Source of the DNA: Paraburkholderia caffeinilytica
GTDB taxonomy: Bacteria > Pseudomonadota > Gammaproteobacteria > Burkholderiales > Burkholderiaceae
DNA length: 64,000 nucleotides
Direction of reading: 5' to 3'
Assembly (NCBI RefSeq): GCF_003368325.1
Contig: NZ_CP031467.1
Coordinates: 3,906,001 to 3,970,000, forward strand
The notes beneath the pieces are model-generated. The model worked only from the letters and a program-made list of their open reading frames with translations, was not told the DNA's origin and did no database searches. Both the position numbers and the translations under genes were made by a program. This document shows, in pieces, positions 45,499 to 55,220 of this stretch. Position 1 is the first letter of the stretch, and each line of letters opens with the position of its first letter.

Positions 45499-46878
45499 TC
45501 AGGCCGCCGAATCCACCCTGACCACCGCCTCGGCGCGCAAATACCGTTTGCTCACGCTGCGCCAGTACAACAGCAAACCGATGCCGGCAATCGCCAGACT
45601 CACCGTATTGGCCACCCAGAAACCGCGCGCGCCGGTCAGCCATTCCGGCGTGCTGCCGGAGACATTGAAGCCGAGCAGATACCCGCCGCCGAGTCCCACG
45701 CCCCATAGCGCAACCGCATAGATAACGGTCGGCACGACCGCCACCTTGTAGGCGCGCAGCACGAACGCGGTGGTGATCTGCAACGCATCGAACAGGTGAT
45801 AGCACGCGACGATCAGCACGAGCGGCATCGCTGCCGTTGCGACCTGCGCGTTCGGCGTATAGCCTTCGATGACGTACGGCCGCAGCACCAGCACGATCGC
45901 GCCGTAACAGCAGGCGATCGTCACGGCCATCATGATGCCGTGCCGCGACAGCGTGCGCGCCGCTTCCGGGCGATGCGCGCCGAGCGCCTGCGCGACCAGC
46001 GTCGACGAGGCAATCCCGATCGACAGCGGCGTCATATAGAGCACCGCACCGATGTTGCCGGCGATCTGGTGGCCGGCGAGCGTCGTCGTGCCGAAGCGCG
46101 CAATGAAGAGCGCCATGAACGTGTAGGAGGTGACTTCGATCAGATACGACAGCCCCATCGGAATGCCGAGGCGCAGCTGTGCTGCCTGCCGGCGCCAGAC
46201 CGGCCAGCAGAAGTGCTTAAAGATCGCGAACGGCTTGAACTCGTCGACGCGCGTCAACAGCAGCATGCCGACGACTGCCAACCCCCAGTTGATCGTGGTG
46301 CTGGCAAGCGCGCAACCCGGTCCGCCGAGCGCCGGCACGCCGAGTCCGCCGAAGATGAACCATGTGTTGAGCGGAACCTTGAGCAGCAGCGCGCCGATCT
46401 GCAGGATCATCACGAGCCGCGGTCTGCCGACGGCATTGGTGACTGAGCTGTAGACGCGAAAGGTCAGGCCGGCCGGCAAGCCGAACGCCAGAATTTGCAG
46501 GTAGGCGACCGTGCGCTCATGCAGCGCTTCGGGCACGCGCGCCAGCTGCAGCACGTGCTCCGGAAAATAGAGGATCAGAAAGCCGATCGCGGTCAAGGCG
46601 AGCGCGAGCCACAGAGCCTGGCGCACTTCCTCGCCGATCTCGGTGTAGCGGCGCGCGCCATAGAGTTGCGCGGCGATCGGTTGCAGGGCGGTCAGGATGC
46701 CGGTCAGGCCGATGTAGACGGAAATGTAGATCGACGATCCGAGGCCGAGCGCGGCGAGATCGACAGCCGAATAGCGGCCGACCATCGCCGTGTCGATCAC
46801 GCCGAAGGCGATGATCGCGAGTTGACCGATCAGCACGGGCCATGCGAGGCCGGCGATTCTCCGTACGTCGGCGAACAT
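45499..46878 (-). CDS. MATE family efflux transporter
   Basis: A 459-residue membrane transporter with about 12 hydrophobic segments and MATE features such as WPVLIGQLAIIAFGVIDTAMVGRY at the start and the internal two-fold repeat. NorM-type relatives export cationic drugs with Na+ or H+. It begins 2 nt after the stop of the upstream glycosyltransferase gene, so the two are translationally coupled. That pairing is unusual for a drug exporter and suggests a possible link to glycolipid export, which is inference. Confidence 0.92.
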   Translation of the reverse strand: MFADVRRIAGLAWPVLIGQLAIIAFGVIDTAMVGRYSAVDLAALGLGSSIYISVYIGLTGILTALQPIAAQLYGARRYTEIGEEVRQALWLALALTAIGFLILYFPEHVLQLARVPEALHERTVAYLQILAFGLPAGLTFRVYSSVTNAVGRPRLVMILQIGALLLKVPLNTWFIFGGLGVPALGGPGCALASTTINWGLAVVGMLLLTRVDEFKPFAIFKHFCWPVWRRQAAQLRLGIPMGLSYLIEVTSYTFMALFIARFGTTTLAGHQIAGNIGAVLYMTPLSIGIASSTLVAQALGAHRPEAARTLSRHGIMMAVTIACCYGAIVLVLRPYVIEGYTPNAQVATAAMPLVLIVACYHLFDALQITTAFVLRAYKVAVVPTVIYAVALWGVGLGGGYLLGFNVSGSTPEWLTGARGFWVANTVSLAIAGIGLLLYWRSVSKRYLRAEAVVRVDSAA

Positions 46879-46880
46879 GA

Positions 46881-48638
46881 TCAGTCCGGCTTCTTATGCC
46901 AGTTGCGGCGTTTGACGACCGGCGGCTTCGGACGATCGATCCGCACGTACAGGCGGAAGCGTTCGTCGCGGTCGGCCACGCGGCGGCCTTCCCACACCAG
47001 CTTCCACACGAAGTCCGACATTGCGCTCGGATCGCCGAAGTCCTGGGTGTCCTGACGCAGGATCACGTCGCAATCTTCGTTGAATGAGAAATGCATGTCG
47101 CCGAAATACGCGAACGTCGCGATCTGCGCGTTACCGAGGCGCACCGGCGAGATGCAGGTGTAGTCGTCCGGCAGATGGCTCGCGATCTGCTCGGCGACGT
47201 CCTTGTAGGTCCGGCTGTAGTTGACAACCGGCAGCCACAGCGTCATGAGCAACACCCACATCAGTGTCGTGCCGGCGCTCGAGAGCACCACGCTGCGCCA
47301 CAGGACCTTCGGATGACGGGCCAGGCGCCATTGCACGAGGACGAACCAGCAGATCGTCACGGCGACCGCGCACACGAACGACAGGACCTTGAACTGCGGC
47401 GCAAAACCCGGGGCGAGACGCGCGAGGTTGCGCGCGAGCGGATGCGGGAAGCCGGTCAGCCCGGCCACATACACCAGCCAGACGAAGCTGCCGAGGATCG
47501 TGAAGCTCAATAGTGCGAACCAGTCGATCGCATTGATCGCGCCGCGTTTGAGCGTGGGCAGTGCGAAGGCGGCCAGCACCGCGAGTGGTGGCAACAGCAG
47601 CATGTAAAGCCGGTTCGACTGATGGCTTTGCAACACGACCAGTACGAGCAGCGGTCCGATTACGGACAACGGCATCGCCACGTGCGGCGCGCGCCGCAGC
47701 CCCGACCAGCTGATCCACGCCCAGAGCGCCAGCGGCCAGGCCGGCCACGTGAAGAGCGGCAGATTCTTGAGTGCGTAGGCGGCCACCGAGCCGGGCGGCC
47801 CGGCGAATGACGACAGGCTGACGTGCACCCATTGATTGAGATACCAGACGGCGTCGTCGGGAAAGGCGGCGAGCGCGGCAATCGGCCACGCGACCGAGAG
47901 CACGAGCGCCACCGGCAAACCGGCCAGTAGCAGCCAGCGCGTCCGCGCTTCGCGCACGATCAGCGCCATCGCCAGGGTCCCGAGCAACAGCGCGCCGACC
48001 AGCACCGGGCTGCTTGCCAGCGTGACGAGGCCGAGCGCCAGGCCCCAGATCAGCGCGCCTTGAATGGGCTTGTCGACCATCCGCACGAGCCCGTACACGA
48101 GCATGGCGATGCCGAAGAACTGCGCCAGTTGCGGCGTGGTTTCGTGGCCGCGTTCGGCAAGACCGAAGCAGGCGAGCAGGATCAGCAGCGCACCGTCGGC
48201 GAGGGTGCGGCCGTAGTCGCGCGGCTCCGGCTCGCCGCCGAAGGCGTATTTGAACGGCTGCACTTCGGCGCGCCGGCCGAGCAGGTAGGCCGCATACCAG
48301 ACGAACGCACAGCCGGCACAGAACAGCAGGCCCGTGAAGACGCGTGAGGCGTTGCTCGCGTCGACCCACGGCGCGAGCGCGCGGATCGCGCTGGCGCCGA
48401 GCCAGTAGCCGAGCGGGCCGTCTTCCGTCATGTATTTGCCGACCAGATTCGGCAGCAGCCAGTCGTGCGCGCTGCCGTTGGCCATCGTCCACATGACGCC
48501 GAAGCCGGCCGCGTCTTCGTTCTTCCACGGATCCCGGCCGAACAGGCCGAAAAACGCGTAGACGATACAGATGGTCAGCAGCAGCCAGCGCGGCAACGCA
48601 CTGGTCGCGGAGGCAGTGAGGCGAACGGCAGGTCTCAT
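46881..48638 (-). CDS. GT-C membrane glycosyltransferase (ArnT/PMT-like)
   Basis: A 585-residue polytopic membrane protein with 10-12 hydrophobic segments and a C-terminal soluble domain, resembling lipid-linked-sugar transferases of the ArnT/PMT type. An acidic pair in the first periplasmic loop (DPWKNEDAAGFG) is the expected catalytic position. It differs clearly from ArnT at 28912-30693. The sugar and acceptor are unknown. ATG 48638 is chosen because the upstream in-frame extension is Pro-rich and not membrane-like. It is coupled to the MATE gene (TGA-TC-ATG). Confidence 0.82.
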   Translation of the reverse strand: MRPAVRLTASATSALPRWLLLTICIVYAFFGLFGRDPWKNEDAAGFGVMWTMANGSAHDWLLPNLVGKYMTEDGPLGYWLGASAIRALAPWVDASNASRVFTGLLFCAGCAFVWYAAYLLGRRAEVQPFKYAFGGEPEPRDYGRTLADGALLILLACFGLAERGHETTPQLAQFFGIAMLVYGLVRMVDKPIQGALIWGLALGLVTLASSPVLVGALLLGTLAMALIVREARTRWLLLAGLPVALVLSVAWPIAALAAFPDDAVWYLNQWVHVSLSSFAGPPGSVAAYALKNLPLFTWPAWPLALWAWISWSGLRRAPHVAMPLSVIGPLLVLVVLQSHQSNRLYMLLLPPLAVLAAFALPTLKRGAINAIDWFALLSFTILGSFVWLVYVAGLTGFPHPLARNLARLAPGFAPQFKVLSFVCAVAVTICWFVLVQWRLARHPKVLWRSVVLSSAGTTLMWVLLMTLWLPVVNYSRTYKDVAEQIASHLPDDYTCISPVRLGNAQIATFAYFGDMHFSFNEDCDVILRQDTQDFGDPSAMSDFVWKLVWEGRRVADRDERFRLYVRIDRPKPPVVKRRNWHKKPD

Positions 48639-48944
48639 GCGGTGTGTGGATATCGGATAAGCAGTGCAGCCGGGACCGGACGGATTGTCCGGCGGGAATG
48701 GCCAATTTGGAGCATCCGGCATTGTAGTCGTGCCGTGCGATGCACGTCACGGCAGGTAATGGCCCGCAACGTCATTGGGAGGCCGGCAACACGCCGCCGC
48801 AATGGGCGGCGATGCGCAACCGGGCGCCCACGGTAAGGAGGCATGGCAGCGGAGACGAAGAAGCGGAGACAAAAAAGGGCAGCTCGCGCTGCCCTTTTTT
48901 TGCTGCTGCTTCGTTGCTGGCCAAGGCCTGCGACGAGGCGGGTA
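48639..48944. other. 306-bp region between GT-C gene and rpmE2
   Basis: Divided by the rpmE2 terminator (48871-48901). The remaining 230 bp upstream of the glycosyltransferase should hold its promoter, which I cannot pick out. No gene is supported. Confidence 0.6.
48871..48901. terminator. Terminator after rpmE2
   Basis: A 13-bp stem AAAAAAGGGCAGC / GCTGCCCTTTTTT with a TCGC loop and T-runs in both directions. Confidence 0.9.
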
Positions 48945-49211
48945 TTACTTCGCTGCTGCCTTGCCGGTAGCGCGCGAACCGAACTTCTTGTTGAACTTCT
49001 CGACGCGGCCTGCCGTGTCCATGATCTTTTGTTGGCCGGTGTAGAACGGATGCGATTCCGACGACACTTCGATCTTGGCGAGCGGGTAGGTCTTGCCGTT
49101 GAATTCGGCGGTTTCACGCGTCTGGATGGTCGAGCGCGTGACAAACTTGAAGTCGATCGACATGTCGACGAACAGGACTTCGCGGTAATCCGGGTGAATG
49201 CCTTCTTTCAT
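48945..49211 (-). CDS. rpmE2: 50S ribosomal protein L31 type B
   Basis: An 88-residue L31 of the zinc-free (C-minus, type B) class: it lacks the CxxC pair of zinc L31 and starts [16 protein letters not shown]. Such paralogues often replace zinc L31 when zinc is scarce, though in many Burkholderiales this is the main copy. ATG 49211 has AAAGGAAAG upstream. A CATAAT box on the minus strand (49311-49316) is a possible -10. The terminator at 48871-48901 follows. Confidence 0.96.
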   Translation of the reverse strand: MKEGIHPDYREVLFVDMSIDFKFVTRSTIQTRETAEFNGKTYPLAKIEVSSESHPFYTGQQKIMDTAGRVEKFNKKFGSRATGKAAAK

Positions 49212-49464
49212 GGTCTTTCCTTTAATCTGGCGGTAGCCAACCCGCGTGCAGCCGCTATGAATGCGGACTACATCTTGGCGCGAGCCACTTGCCTTGGTCG
49301 AAAAACGGCGATTATGCCAGAAAATCAGGCGCTTGACGACCTTTCTACGGCCTTTTTGCCTGCCGCCTGCGTCGTTTTTGCCCGGTTTTCGGCTGGTTTT
49401 TGTCGGCGCGCCACCGGTGCGTACCGGGTGGGCAGGCGGGGCGGCCACCCTTATCCGGCACACG

Positions 49465-50298
49465 TCAGGCCGGTGCGAACGCCAGCCCGGCCCGCGCGGG
49501 ATCCTGCCGGTAATAGCGCGCCAGCAGGCGGTATAGCTCGGGATACTCCGCCTCGAAGGCCTGTGGCTGGACGAACAGCGCTTCACTGCAAACGGCAAAA
49601 AATTCCGATGGATGGTCCGCCGCGTACGGATCGATCAGCGAATCGCGCTCGAAACGCGCCCAGCGTCTATCCGGCACCGCATCCACTTTGGCGCAGAAGT
49701 GGTCGTAGGCATGGTCGAAGATGTCGGCCCACGCCTGTGAGTCGAGCGGCGCATGCCAGCGGCGTATGAGCGGTGGATGGCCGTCCGCCTCGCCGGTCAG
49801 CATGTCGATCTTGTGGGCGAATTCGTGAATCACGACGTTATAGGCGTCCGTGCCGCCGGTCATCTGGGCGTCTTCCCACGACAACACCACCGGGCCGCCT
49901 TCCCACGCTTCGCCGCTCGCGTCCTGCTCGACCTCGTGCACCACGCCGTCTTCGTCCTCGACCGTTTTGCGGATCACGAACTCGCCCGGGTAGACGATTA
50001 CGCCGACCCATCCGCGATACAGATCGAGGCTCAGGTTCAGCACCGGCAAACATGCTTGCGCGGCGATCGCCACGGTCATGGCGTCGGTCAGCTCGAGTTC
50101 GTGCGCGGTCGAAAATTCCTTTTGCGCGATGAACAGGCTGGTCAGCTCGCGCAAACGCACGCGATCGGGCGCATCGAGGTGGGCGAGGAACGGCAGGCCG
50201 TCGAGCGTCGCTTGCCAAAGCGTGTCTTCGATCGCGTAGTCGCGTAGTGCACGGTCGCGGCGGCGCGCGCCGAACCATTGGGTGAGTTTCGAGAGCAT
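49465..50298 (-). CDS. mtfA: Zinc-dependent peptidase MtfA (M90 family)
   Basis: A 277-residue cytoplasmic metallopeptidase with the zinc motif HEFAH (158-162), matching HEFAH 149-153 of E. coli MtfA, and a downstream glutamate in [10 protein letters not shown] as a likely third ligand. In E. coli MtfA binds the Mlc repressor and so affects glucose PTS expression; the partner here is unknown. It starts 15 nt after the MFS gene stop, so it may be the last gene of the MerR-MFS-mtfA run. Confidence 0.94.
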   Translation of the reverse strand: MLSKLTQWFGARRRDRALRDYAIEDTLWQATLDGLPFLAHLDAPDRVRLRELTSLFIAQKEFSTAHELELTDAMTVAIAAQACLPVLNLSLDLYRGWVGVIVYPGEFVIRKTVEDEDGVVHEVEQDASGEAWEGGPVVLSWEDAQMTGGTDAYNVVIHEFAHKIDMLTGEADGHPPLIRRWHAPLDSQAWADIFDHAYDHFCAKVDAVPDRRWARFERDSLIDPYAADHPSEFFAVCSEALFVQPQAFEAEYPELYRLLARYYRQDPARAGLAFAPA

Positions 50299-50313
50299 GG
50301 CCTGATGAAACCC

Positions 50314-51870
50314 TTAGTCGATCTGTTTTTGCCACGCGGCGAAAAGGCCGCCGCATATCGCGATGCCAGCCAGGAAGTAGAAACCGTCCAGCGATGCCAG
50401 GAAGCTGGCCTGTTGCGCGACCGTCCGGCTGATTTCCACTATCGCCAGCGAATGCGCCTCGGACGGCGAGCGGCCGGCTGCGCTGAAACCGCTGCTCAGC
50501 GCAGCGAGCGAATTCTGGAACAACGGATTGTACGGATTCACGAACTCCGCGAGGCGGGCCTGGTGCAGTGCTTGCCGGTGTTGCTCGACAATGATCACCG
50601 AGGCTGTCGCGAACGAGATCGTCAGTTGCCGCACGATGTTTTTCAACCGGTAGCCATGCGTGAATTCTTCAATGGCAAAGATTCTAAACGTCAGATTGGC
50701 GACCGGCAGCACGATGAACAGCAACAGCAGGCCGCGCAGCAGCATTGGCACGATCAACGCGGCTTCGCCCACGCCCGGCGACATGCGCGTCATCCACGCC
50801 GCGGCGAACGCGGCCACCGCGAAGCCCGGCACGATGATCCACTTCTTGCGCGGCAGGAGCTTTGCGTAGCGCAGGTAGACGAACAGCGCGCTCGCCGAAA
50901 TCAGCGACGTCACGCCGACCAGCTGCCCGGTATTCTCGACCGGATAGCCGAGGCCGCTCTCGAGGAAGCGCGACGTCAGATAGCTGAACACCGTCGAGAT
51001 GTAGTAGTAGAACATGTACAGCACAAGCCCGACCTGGAAGACCTTTTCGCGCAGCGCATGCAGGCGCACCAACGGCGCCGGATGATGCCATTGATGGTAC
51101 GCGAACCAGCCGAGCGCGACGATGCCCGCGACCGTCAGCAGAATCAGCCCCGGCGAGGCGCTGAACAGCTGGAATCGCACTTGTTGCATCACGATTTGCA
51201 GCGCGCCTTGCGCGAACGCGAAGATCAGATAAGGCCAGAAGTGCGCCGAGCCGCGTTCTTCCGGCAAGCGGTTGCCGGTGTCGGGCAGCGCGAGCAGGGC
51301 AAGGATCGCAAACAGCACGCCCACCGGCGCGGTGCTGGCGAACAGCGCGCGCCAGCCGAAGTGCGCAACCAGTTGGCCGCCGATCAACGGCGCCAGCGCA
51401 CTGCTCAACACGATCAACGCCAGAAAGGCCCGGGTTGCCGTGGGCCGCTGCCGTGGCGTAAAGCTCATCTGGATCAGGATGCGGCAGGTGCCCATCATCG
51501 GGCCGATGAAGTAGCCCTGAAGGCCGCGTGCGAATGCGAGTTCGATCGATGACTCGCACAACGTGGCAGCGATCGCGCCCACCGAATAGAACAACATGCA
51601 GCCGGCGACGTAGCGCCGGTAACCGAAACGCTCGACCCACCATTGCTGTTGCAGGATGCCGAGCACTGCCGCCACCGCATAGGCGCTCGACGCCCACACC
51701 AGTTCATCCGGCGACGCGTTGATGCCGCCCGCGATGTGGCTGGTGAAAAACGAAAAGATCGCGCTGTCGAAATAGTCGAGGCCGGTGACGACGGCCAGCA
51801 CCCACGGGAAAAAATCGCCACGCAGTTTTGCGGTGCTGAACAACGGTACGCGAGAGGAGGTGACGCTCAT
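50314..51870 (-). CDS. MFS transporter, probable 14-TM drug exporter
   Basis: A 518-residue major-facilitator transporter of the DHA2/EmrB-like size class with about 14 hydrophobic segments. The segment DYFDSAIFSFFTSHIAGGI opens the first helices, and an R-x-L-Q-G motif (ARGLQGYFIGPMMG) corresponds to motif C-type positions. No associated EmrA-like adaptor is present. It overlaps the upstream MerR gene by 4 nt, so the MerR protein is the likely regulator. The substrate is not known. Confidence 0.88.
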   Translation of the reverse strand: MSVTSSRVPLFSTAKLRGDFFPWVLAVVTGLDYFDSAIFSFFTSHIAGGINASPDELVWASSAYAVAAVLGILQQQWWVERFGYRRYVAGCMLFYSVGAIAATLCESSIELAFARGLQGYFIGPMMGTCRILIQMSFTPRQRPTATRAFLALIVLSSALAPLIGGQLVAHFGWRALFASTAPVGVLFAILALLALPDTGNRLPEERGSAHFWPYLIFAFAQGALQIVMQQVRFQLFSASPGLILLTVAGIVALGWFAYHQWHHPAPLVRLHALREKVFQVGLVLYMFYYYISTVFSYLTSRFLESGLGYPVENTGQLVGVTSLISASALFVYLRYAKLLPRKKWIIVPGFAVAAFAAAWMTRMSPGVGEAALIVPMLLRGLLLLFIVLPVANLTFRIFAIEEFTHGYRLKNIVRQLTISFATASVIIVEQHRQALHQARLAEFVNPYNPLFQNSLAALSSGFSAAGRSPSEAHSLAIVEISRTVAQQASFLASLDGFYFLAGIAICGGLFAAWQKQID

Positions 51871-52415
51871 GCGGACTTGTCCGGCTCCGATGCGCCGGGT
51901 GCCGCTTCATCCTGCGTCTTCCGGCGTTTCGCGGACGACTCCGCCACCTTGGCGCGCGCGTTGCGCCGTTGCTCGAGCAGGATATCGGCGTTTTCTCCCG
52001 CGAGGCGGCGTTCGAGATAGTCGAGATCGGGTGCCAGCTCGGTCCGCAGCTTTTGCGCTTCCTTGAGTTCGCGGCGCATCGCTTCGATACGCGTGTCGAG
52101 CGCATCGACCTGTTGCGCGAGGGCGTCACGAATCTGCTGCAGCGATTCGTGCGAGTAACGGTGGCCGCCGTCGACTGCTTCGAGCGGGCGCTTGAGCATC
52201 TCGGTGATACCGTGCAGCGAGAAGCCGAGTGAGCGCAAACGCAGAATGCGGCCGAAACGCTTGAGATCTTCTTCGTCGTATAGCCGGTAGCGGCCTTCGC
52301 TGCGGCTGGGTGAGACGAGGCCTCGCTCCTCGTAGTATTTCAAAGTGCGCGGTGTGACGCCGAGGCGCTCGGCGGCGTCTCGCACGGTCAACAGGGCGGA
52401 TGGATCCTTCGACAT
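51867..52415 (-). CDS. MerR-family transcriptional regulator of the MFS gene
   Basis: A 182-residue MerR protein: winged HTH at about 10-75 (LTVRDAAERLGVTPRTLKYYEERGL), then a long coiled coil and a charged, disordered C-terminal tail. No metal-ligand cysteines are seen. ATG 52415 is favoured; 14 upstream codons are not family-like. Its promoter (52446-52476) has a 19-bp spacer and an AACGT-GT-ACGTT dyad, implying self-regulation together with the overlapping MFS gene. Confidence 0.9.
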   Translation of the reverse strand: MSKDPSALLTVRDAAERLGVTPRTLKYYEERGLVSPSRSEGRYRLYDEEDLKRFGRILRLRSLGFSLHGITEMLKRPLEAVDGGHRYSHESLQQIRDALAQQVDALDTRIEAMRRELKEAQKLRTELAPDLDYLERRLAGENADILLEQRRNARAKVAESSAKRRKTQDEAAPGASEPDKSA

Positions 52416-52445
52416 AGGGGATGGCAGGCTGGGCGGATTGACCGC

Positions 52446-52476
52446 ATTATAGTACAACGTGTACGTTCACGTTCAG
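52446..52476 (-). promoter_or_regulatory. MerR-type promoter upstream of merR-MFS
   Basis: On the minus strand CTGAAC, a 19-bp spacer and a perfect TATAAT. The spacer contains the dyad AACGT-N2-ACGTT (52456-52467). Transcription should begin about 25 nt before the merR ATG. Confidence 0.75.
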
Positions 52477-52539
52477 GTTTTCGGACTCCCCCGCATTGAA
52501 TGGGGCGATGGTTGTGGGCCCTTGCCGATGCCGCGGACG

Positions 52540-52572
52540 AAAAAAAGCCGCTCGTTTGCGGCGAGCGGCTTT
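52540..52572 (-). terminator. Intrinsic terminator after rho
   Basis: On the minus strand AAAGCCGCTC pairs with GAGCGGCTTT around a 9-nt loop and is followed by TTTTTTT. It lies about 60 bp past the rho stop. Confidence 0.85.
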
Positions 52573-52633
52573 CTTGTGCGCTTTTTTGTCCGGCGCGGCT
52601 GGTTGCTTCTGGCGCAGCCTTGTGGCTTAAGCC

Positions 52634-53902
52634 TTAGCTGCCGCCGCCACGGCGCATCATGTCGAAGAACTCGGAGTTGCTCTTCGTTTGGCGAATCTTG
52701 TCGAGCAGGAATTCCATCGACTCGACTTCGTCCATGTCGTGAATGAACTTGCGCAGCACCCAGATCTTTTGCAGGACTTCGGGCTTGATCAGCAGTTCTT
52801 CGCGGCGCGTGCCGGACTTGTTCAGGTTGATCGACGGGTAGACGCGCTTTTCAGCAAGACGGCGCTCCAGGTGCACTTCCATGTTGCCGGTGCCCTTGAA
52901 CTCTTCGTAGATCACGTCGTCCATGCGGCTGCCGGTTTCGATCAGCGCCGTGCCGATGATGGTGAGCGAGCCGCCTTCCTCGATATTGCGGGCGGCGCCG
53001 AAGAAGCGCTTCGGACGTTGCAGCGCGTTCGCGTCGACACCACCCGTCAGCACCTTGCCCGAGGCCGGCACGACCGTGTTGTACGCACGCGCGAGACGCG
53101 TGATCGAGTCGAGCAGAATCACCACGTCGTTCTTCATTTCGACGAGGCGTTTGGCTTTTTCGATCACCATTTCGGCGACTTGCACGTGACGCGCAGCCGG
53201 TTCGTCGAACGTGGAGGCGATCACTTCGCCGGCCACCGAACGCTGCATTTCGGTCACTTCTTCCGGGCGTTCGTCGATCAGCAGCACGAACAGCACGACA
53301 TCCGGATGGTTCTGCTTGATGGCGTGGGCGATGTGCTGCAGCATCACGGTCTTGCCGGACTTCGGCGACGCAACCAGCAGGCCGCGCTGGCCCTTGCCGA
53401 TCGGCGCGATCATGTCGATGATGCGGCCGGTGACGTTTTCTTCGCCGCGCATTTCACGTTCGAGCAGCAGCACCTTGTTCGGGTGCAGCGGCGTCAGGTT
53501 TTCGAACATGATCTTGTGCTTCGAGGCTTCCGGCGGCTGGCCGTTGACCTTGTCCACCTTGACCAGCGCGAAATAGCGCTCACCGTCTTTCGGCGTACGC
53601 ACTTCGCCTTCGATCGTGTCGCCCGTGTGCAGGTTGAAGCGGCGGATTTGCGACGGGCTGATGTAAATATCGTCCGTGCTGGCGAGATAGGAGGTTTCCG
53701 GCGAACGCAAGAAGCCGAAGCCGTCCGGCAGCACTTCGAGCGTGCCGTCGCCGAAGATCGTGTCGCCCGTTTTGGCTCGTTTTTTTAGAATGGCAAACAT
53801 CAATTCCTGCTTGCGCAGGCGGTTTGCACTTTCGATCTCGAGGCCATTGGCCATCTCGATCAATTCGGACACGTGCAGAGTCTTAAGCTCGGATAAATGC
53901 AT
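52634..53902 (-). CDS. rho: Transcription termination factor Rho
   Basis: A 422-residue hexameric RNA helicase. The N-terminal RNA-binding region (about 1-130) includes the GFGFLRSPE and [10 protein letters not shown] segments. The motor domain has Walker A at SPKSGKT (179-185, AxPKxGKT class), Walker [17 protein letters not shown] and the Q/R-loop region [20 protein letters not shown]. Length equals E. coli Rho (419). No insertion domain is present. The 233 bp between trxA and rho may hold a leader for autoregulation. It ends with an intrinsic terminator. Confidence 0.98.
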   Translation of the reverse strand: MHLSELKTLHVSELIEMANGLEIESANRLRKQELMFAILKKRAKTGDTIFGDGTLEVLPDGFGFLRSPETSYLASTDDIYISPSQIRRFNLHTGDTIEGEVRTPKDGERYFALVKVDKVNGQPPEASKHKIMFENLTPLHPNKVLLLEREMRGEENVTGRIIDMIAPIGKGQRGLLVASPKSGKTVMLQHIAHAIKQNHPDVVLFVLLIDERPEEVTEMQRSVAGEVIASTFDEPAARHVQVAEMVIEKAKRLVEMKNDVVILLDSITRLARAYNTVVPASGKVLTGGVDANALQRPKRFFGAARNIEEGGSLTIIGTALIETGSRMDDVIYEEFKGTGNMEVHLERRLAEKRVYPSINLNKSGTRREELLIKPEVLQKIWVLRKFIHDMDEVESMEFLLDKIRQTKSNSEFFDMMRRGGGS

Positions 53903-54135
53903 ACGGAGAACCCGCAGGAGAAGGTGCGACGAAATGAAATCTGGGAGGAGAGTGAGCGGAACCGCTCAAGGACTTACACGTCTTTTCGACGTTTTGCGGA
54001 TTCTAGCATAGCACACGCCAATTTCCGCCAGTGCGGCGGCATGGCATCTTTCTTATCAGGCGTGTTGTCGCCGGACAACACGCCGAAGACGGCGCCTGAC
54101 GGTCTCGAGGGACCTGGGGCGCCGATGCGACCGCT

Positions 54136-54462
54136 TTACAGGTTGCCGTCGAGGAACGCGGTGAGTTGCGACTTCGACAATGCGCCGACCTTCTGCGCGG
54201 CGACAGCGCCGTTCTTGAAGAGGATCAGCGTGGGGATGCCACGCACGCCGAACTTGACCGGCGTCGATTGATGTTCGTCGACGTTGATCTTGGCGATTTG
54301 CAGGCGATCGGCGTAATCCTTCGCAACTTCGTCGAGGATCGGCGCGATCATCTTGCACGGACCGCACCATTCAGCCCAGAAGTCGAGCAGCACGGGTTTA
54401 TCGGATTTCACGACGTCCTGTTCGAACGATGCGTCGCTAATATGCTTGATTGATTCGCTCAT
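54136..54462 (-). CDS. trxA: Thioredoxin 1
   Basis: A 108-residue thioredoxin with the active site WCGPC (32-36) and the cis-proline region [11 protein letters not shown]. It reduces disulfides in ribonucleotide reductase, PAPS reductase and many other proteins. ATG 54462 gives the standard N-terminus [17 protein letters not shown]. trxA upstream of rho is the common proteobacterial order. The gap to rho is 233 bp. Confidence 0.98.
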   Translation of the reverse strand: MSESIKHISDASFEQDVVKSDKPVLLDFWAEWCGPCKMIAPILDEVAKDYADRLQIAKINVDEHQSTPVKFGVRGIPTLILFKNGAVAAQKVGALSKSQLTAFLDGNL

Positions 54463-54903
54463 TGTATGAATACCTCTATCGGTTCGAGGCCCGCCTGAAT
54501 TGCTCGCCACGATACGTCAAAATCTAGGGAAACTTCCGTTCGCTTTGCCGCAATCGGAGCCTTGCTGCGCATACTTGAAAGAGTTGGGAAACTCATTCCG
54601 GAATGCGTGGAAAGCTCGCGTTTGCGGGTCATCCGTACGGCAGTTTAGCTTAATTCGCTATGCGTTGCCGGTGGTGATAGTACTCATCAAGGGCAGTGGG
54701 GCCAACGGCTGCCGGTGAAGTATCTCGACGTTCTGATAACCGCGACGCAGCTTATCTGGTGGCTGGCCGCGCAAACTCAAGTGTCCCGCGCGTGTTCTTC
54801 GAGGGTGCCGCCTATATGAAGCGAAGCTCCTGATTCGGCGCGTCGATGTCAGTTTGGTCGTATTAACAGTCGCGCGACCGGCCAAGCGATGATAGAATGT
54901 TTC
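54463..54903. other. 441-bp region between trxA and ffs
   Basis: Divergent region upstream of trxA (-) and the 4.5S RNA (+). TAGAAT (54893-54898) sits 5 nt before the predicted RNA start and is its probable -10; no good -35 is seen. The rest shows no recognisable gene or RNA. Confidence 0.6.
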
Positions 54904-55003
54904 GTGACGGGCCTCCTCGCATGGAGGGATGGTCAACCTGGTCAGGTCGGGAACGAAGCAGCCACAGCCGTTTTCCACCAGTGCCGAGGGTCGGGCTCGT
55001 CAC
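54904..55003 (+). ncRNA. ffs: 4.5S signal recognition particle RNA (small bacterial SRP RNA)
   Basis: The conserved domain IV is unmistakable: GGTCAGGTCGGGAACGAAGC then AGCC, with a GGAA-type tetraloop and the asymmetric loop that binds Ffh. The 5' GTGACGGGC and 3' GGGCTCGTCAC ends pair to close a single long hairpin of about 100 nt. A TAGAAT -10 box lies just upstream and a T-rich stretch (CCTTTTTTCTG) just downstream. Gene position before dnaX is common in Betaproteobacteria. Ends are set by base pairing, to within a few bases. Confidence 0.95.
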
Positions 55004-55220
55004 CTTCCTTTTTTCTGTTTTTCCTCTGCAGCACCCCCCATCTCCTGTCTTACCAAGCATTGTCGAGCAGACGCTGCGGTAGCGTCGCAGTGGCATTTTC
55101 CGTGCGCTTCATCTATTTTTTTCTATCGGTCCGTTAGCCTGTTTCAATGAAGCGGCAATACGCGTTCGCGCACCGTCTCGATTCGGTTTTGCGCGCCATC
55201 GTTACTGATACAATTTCCGG

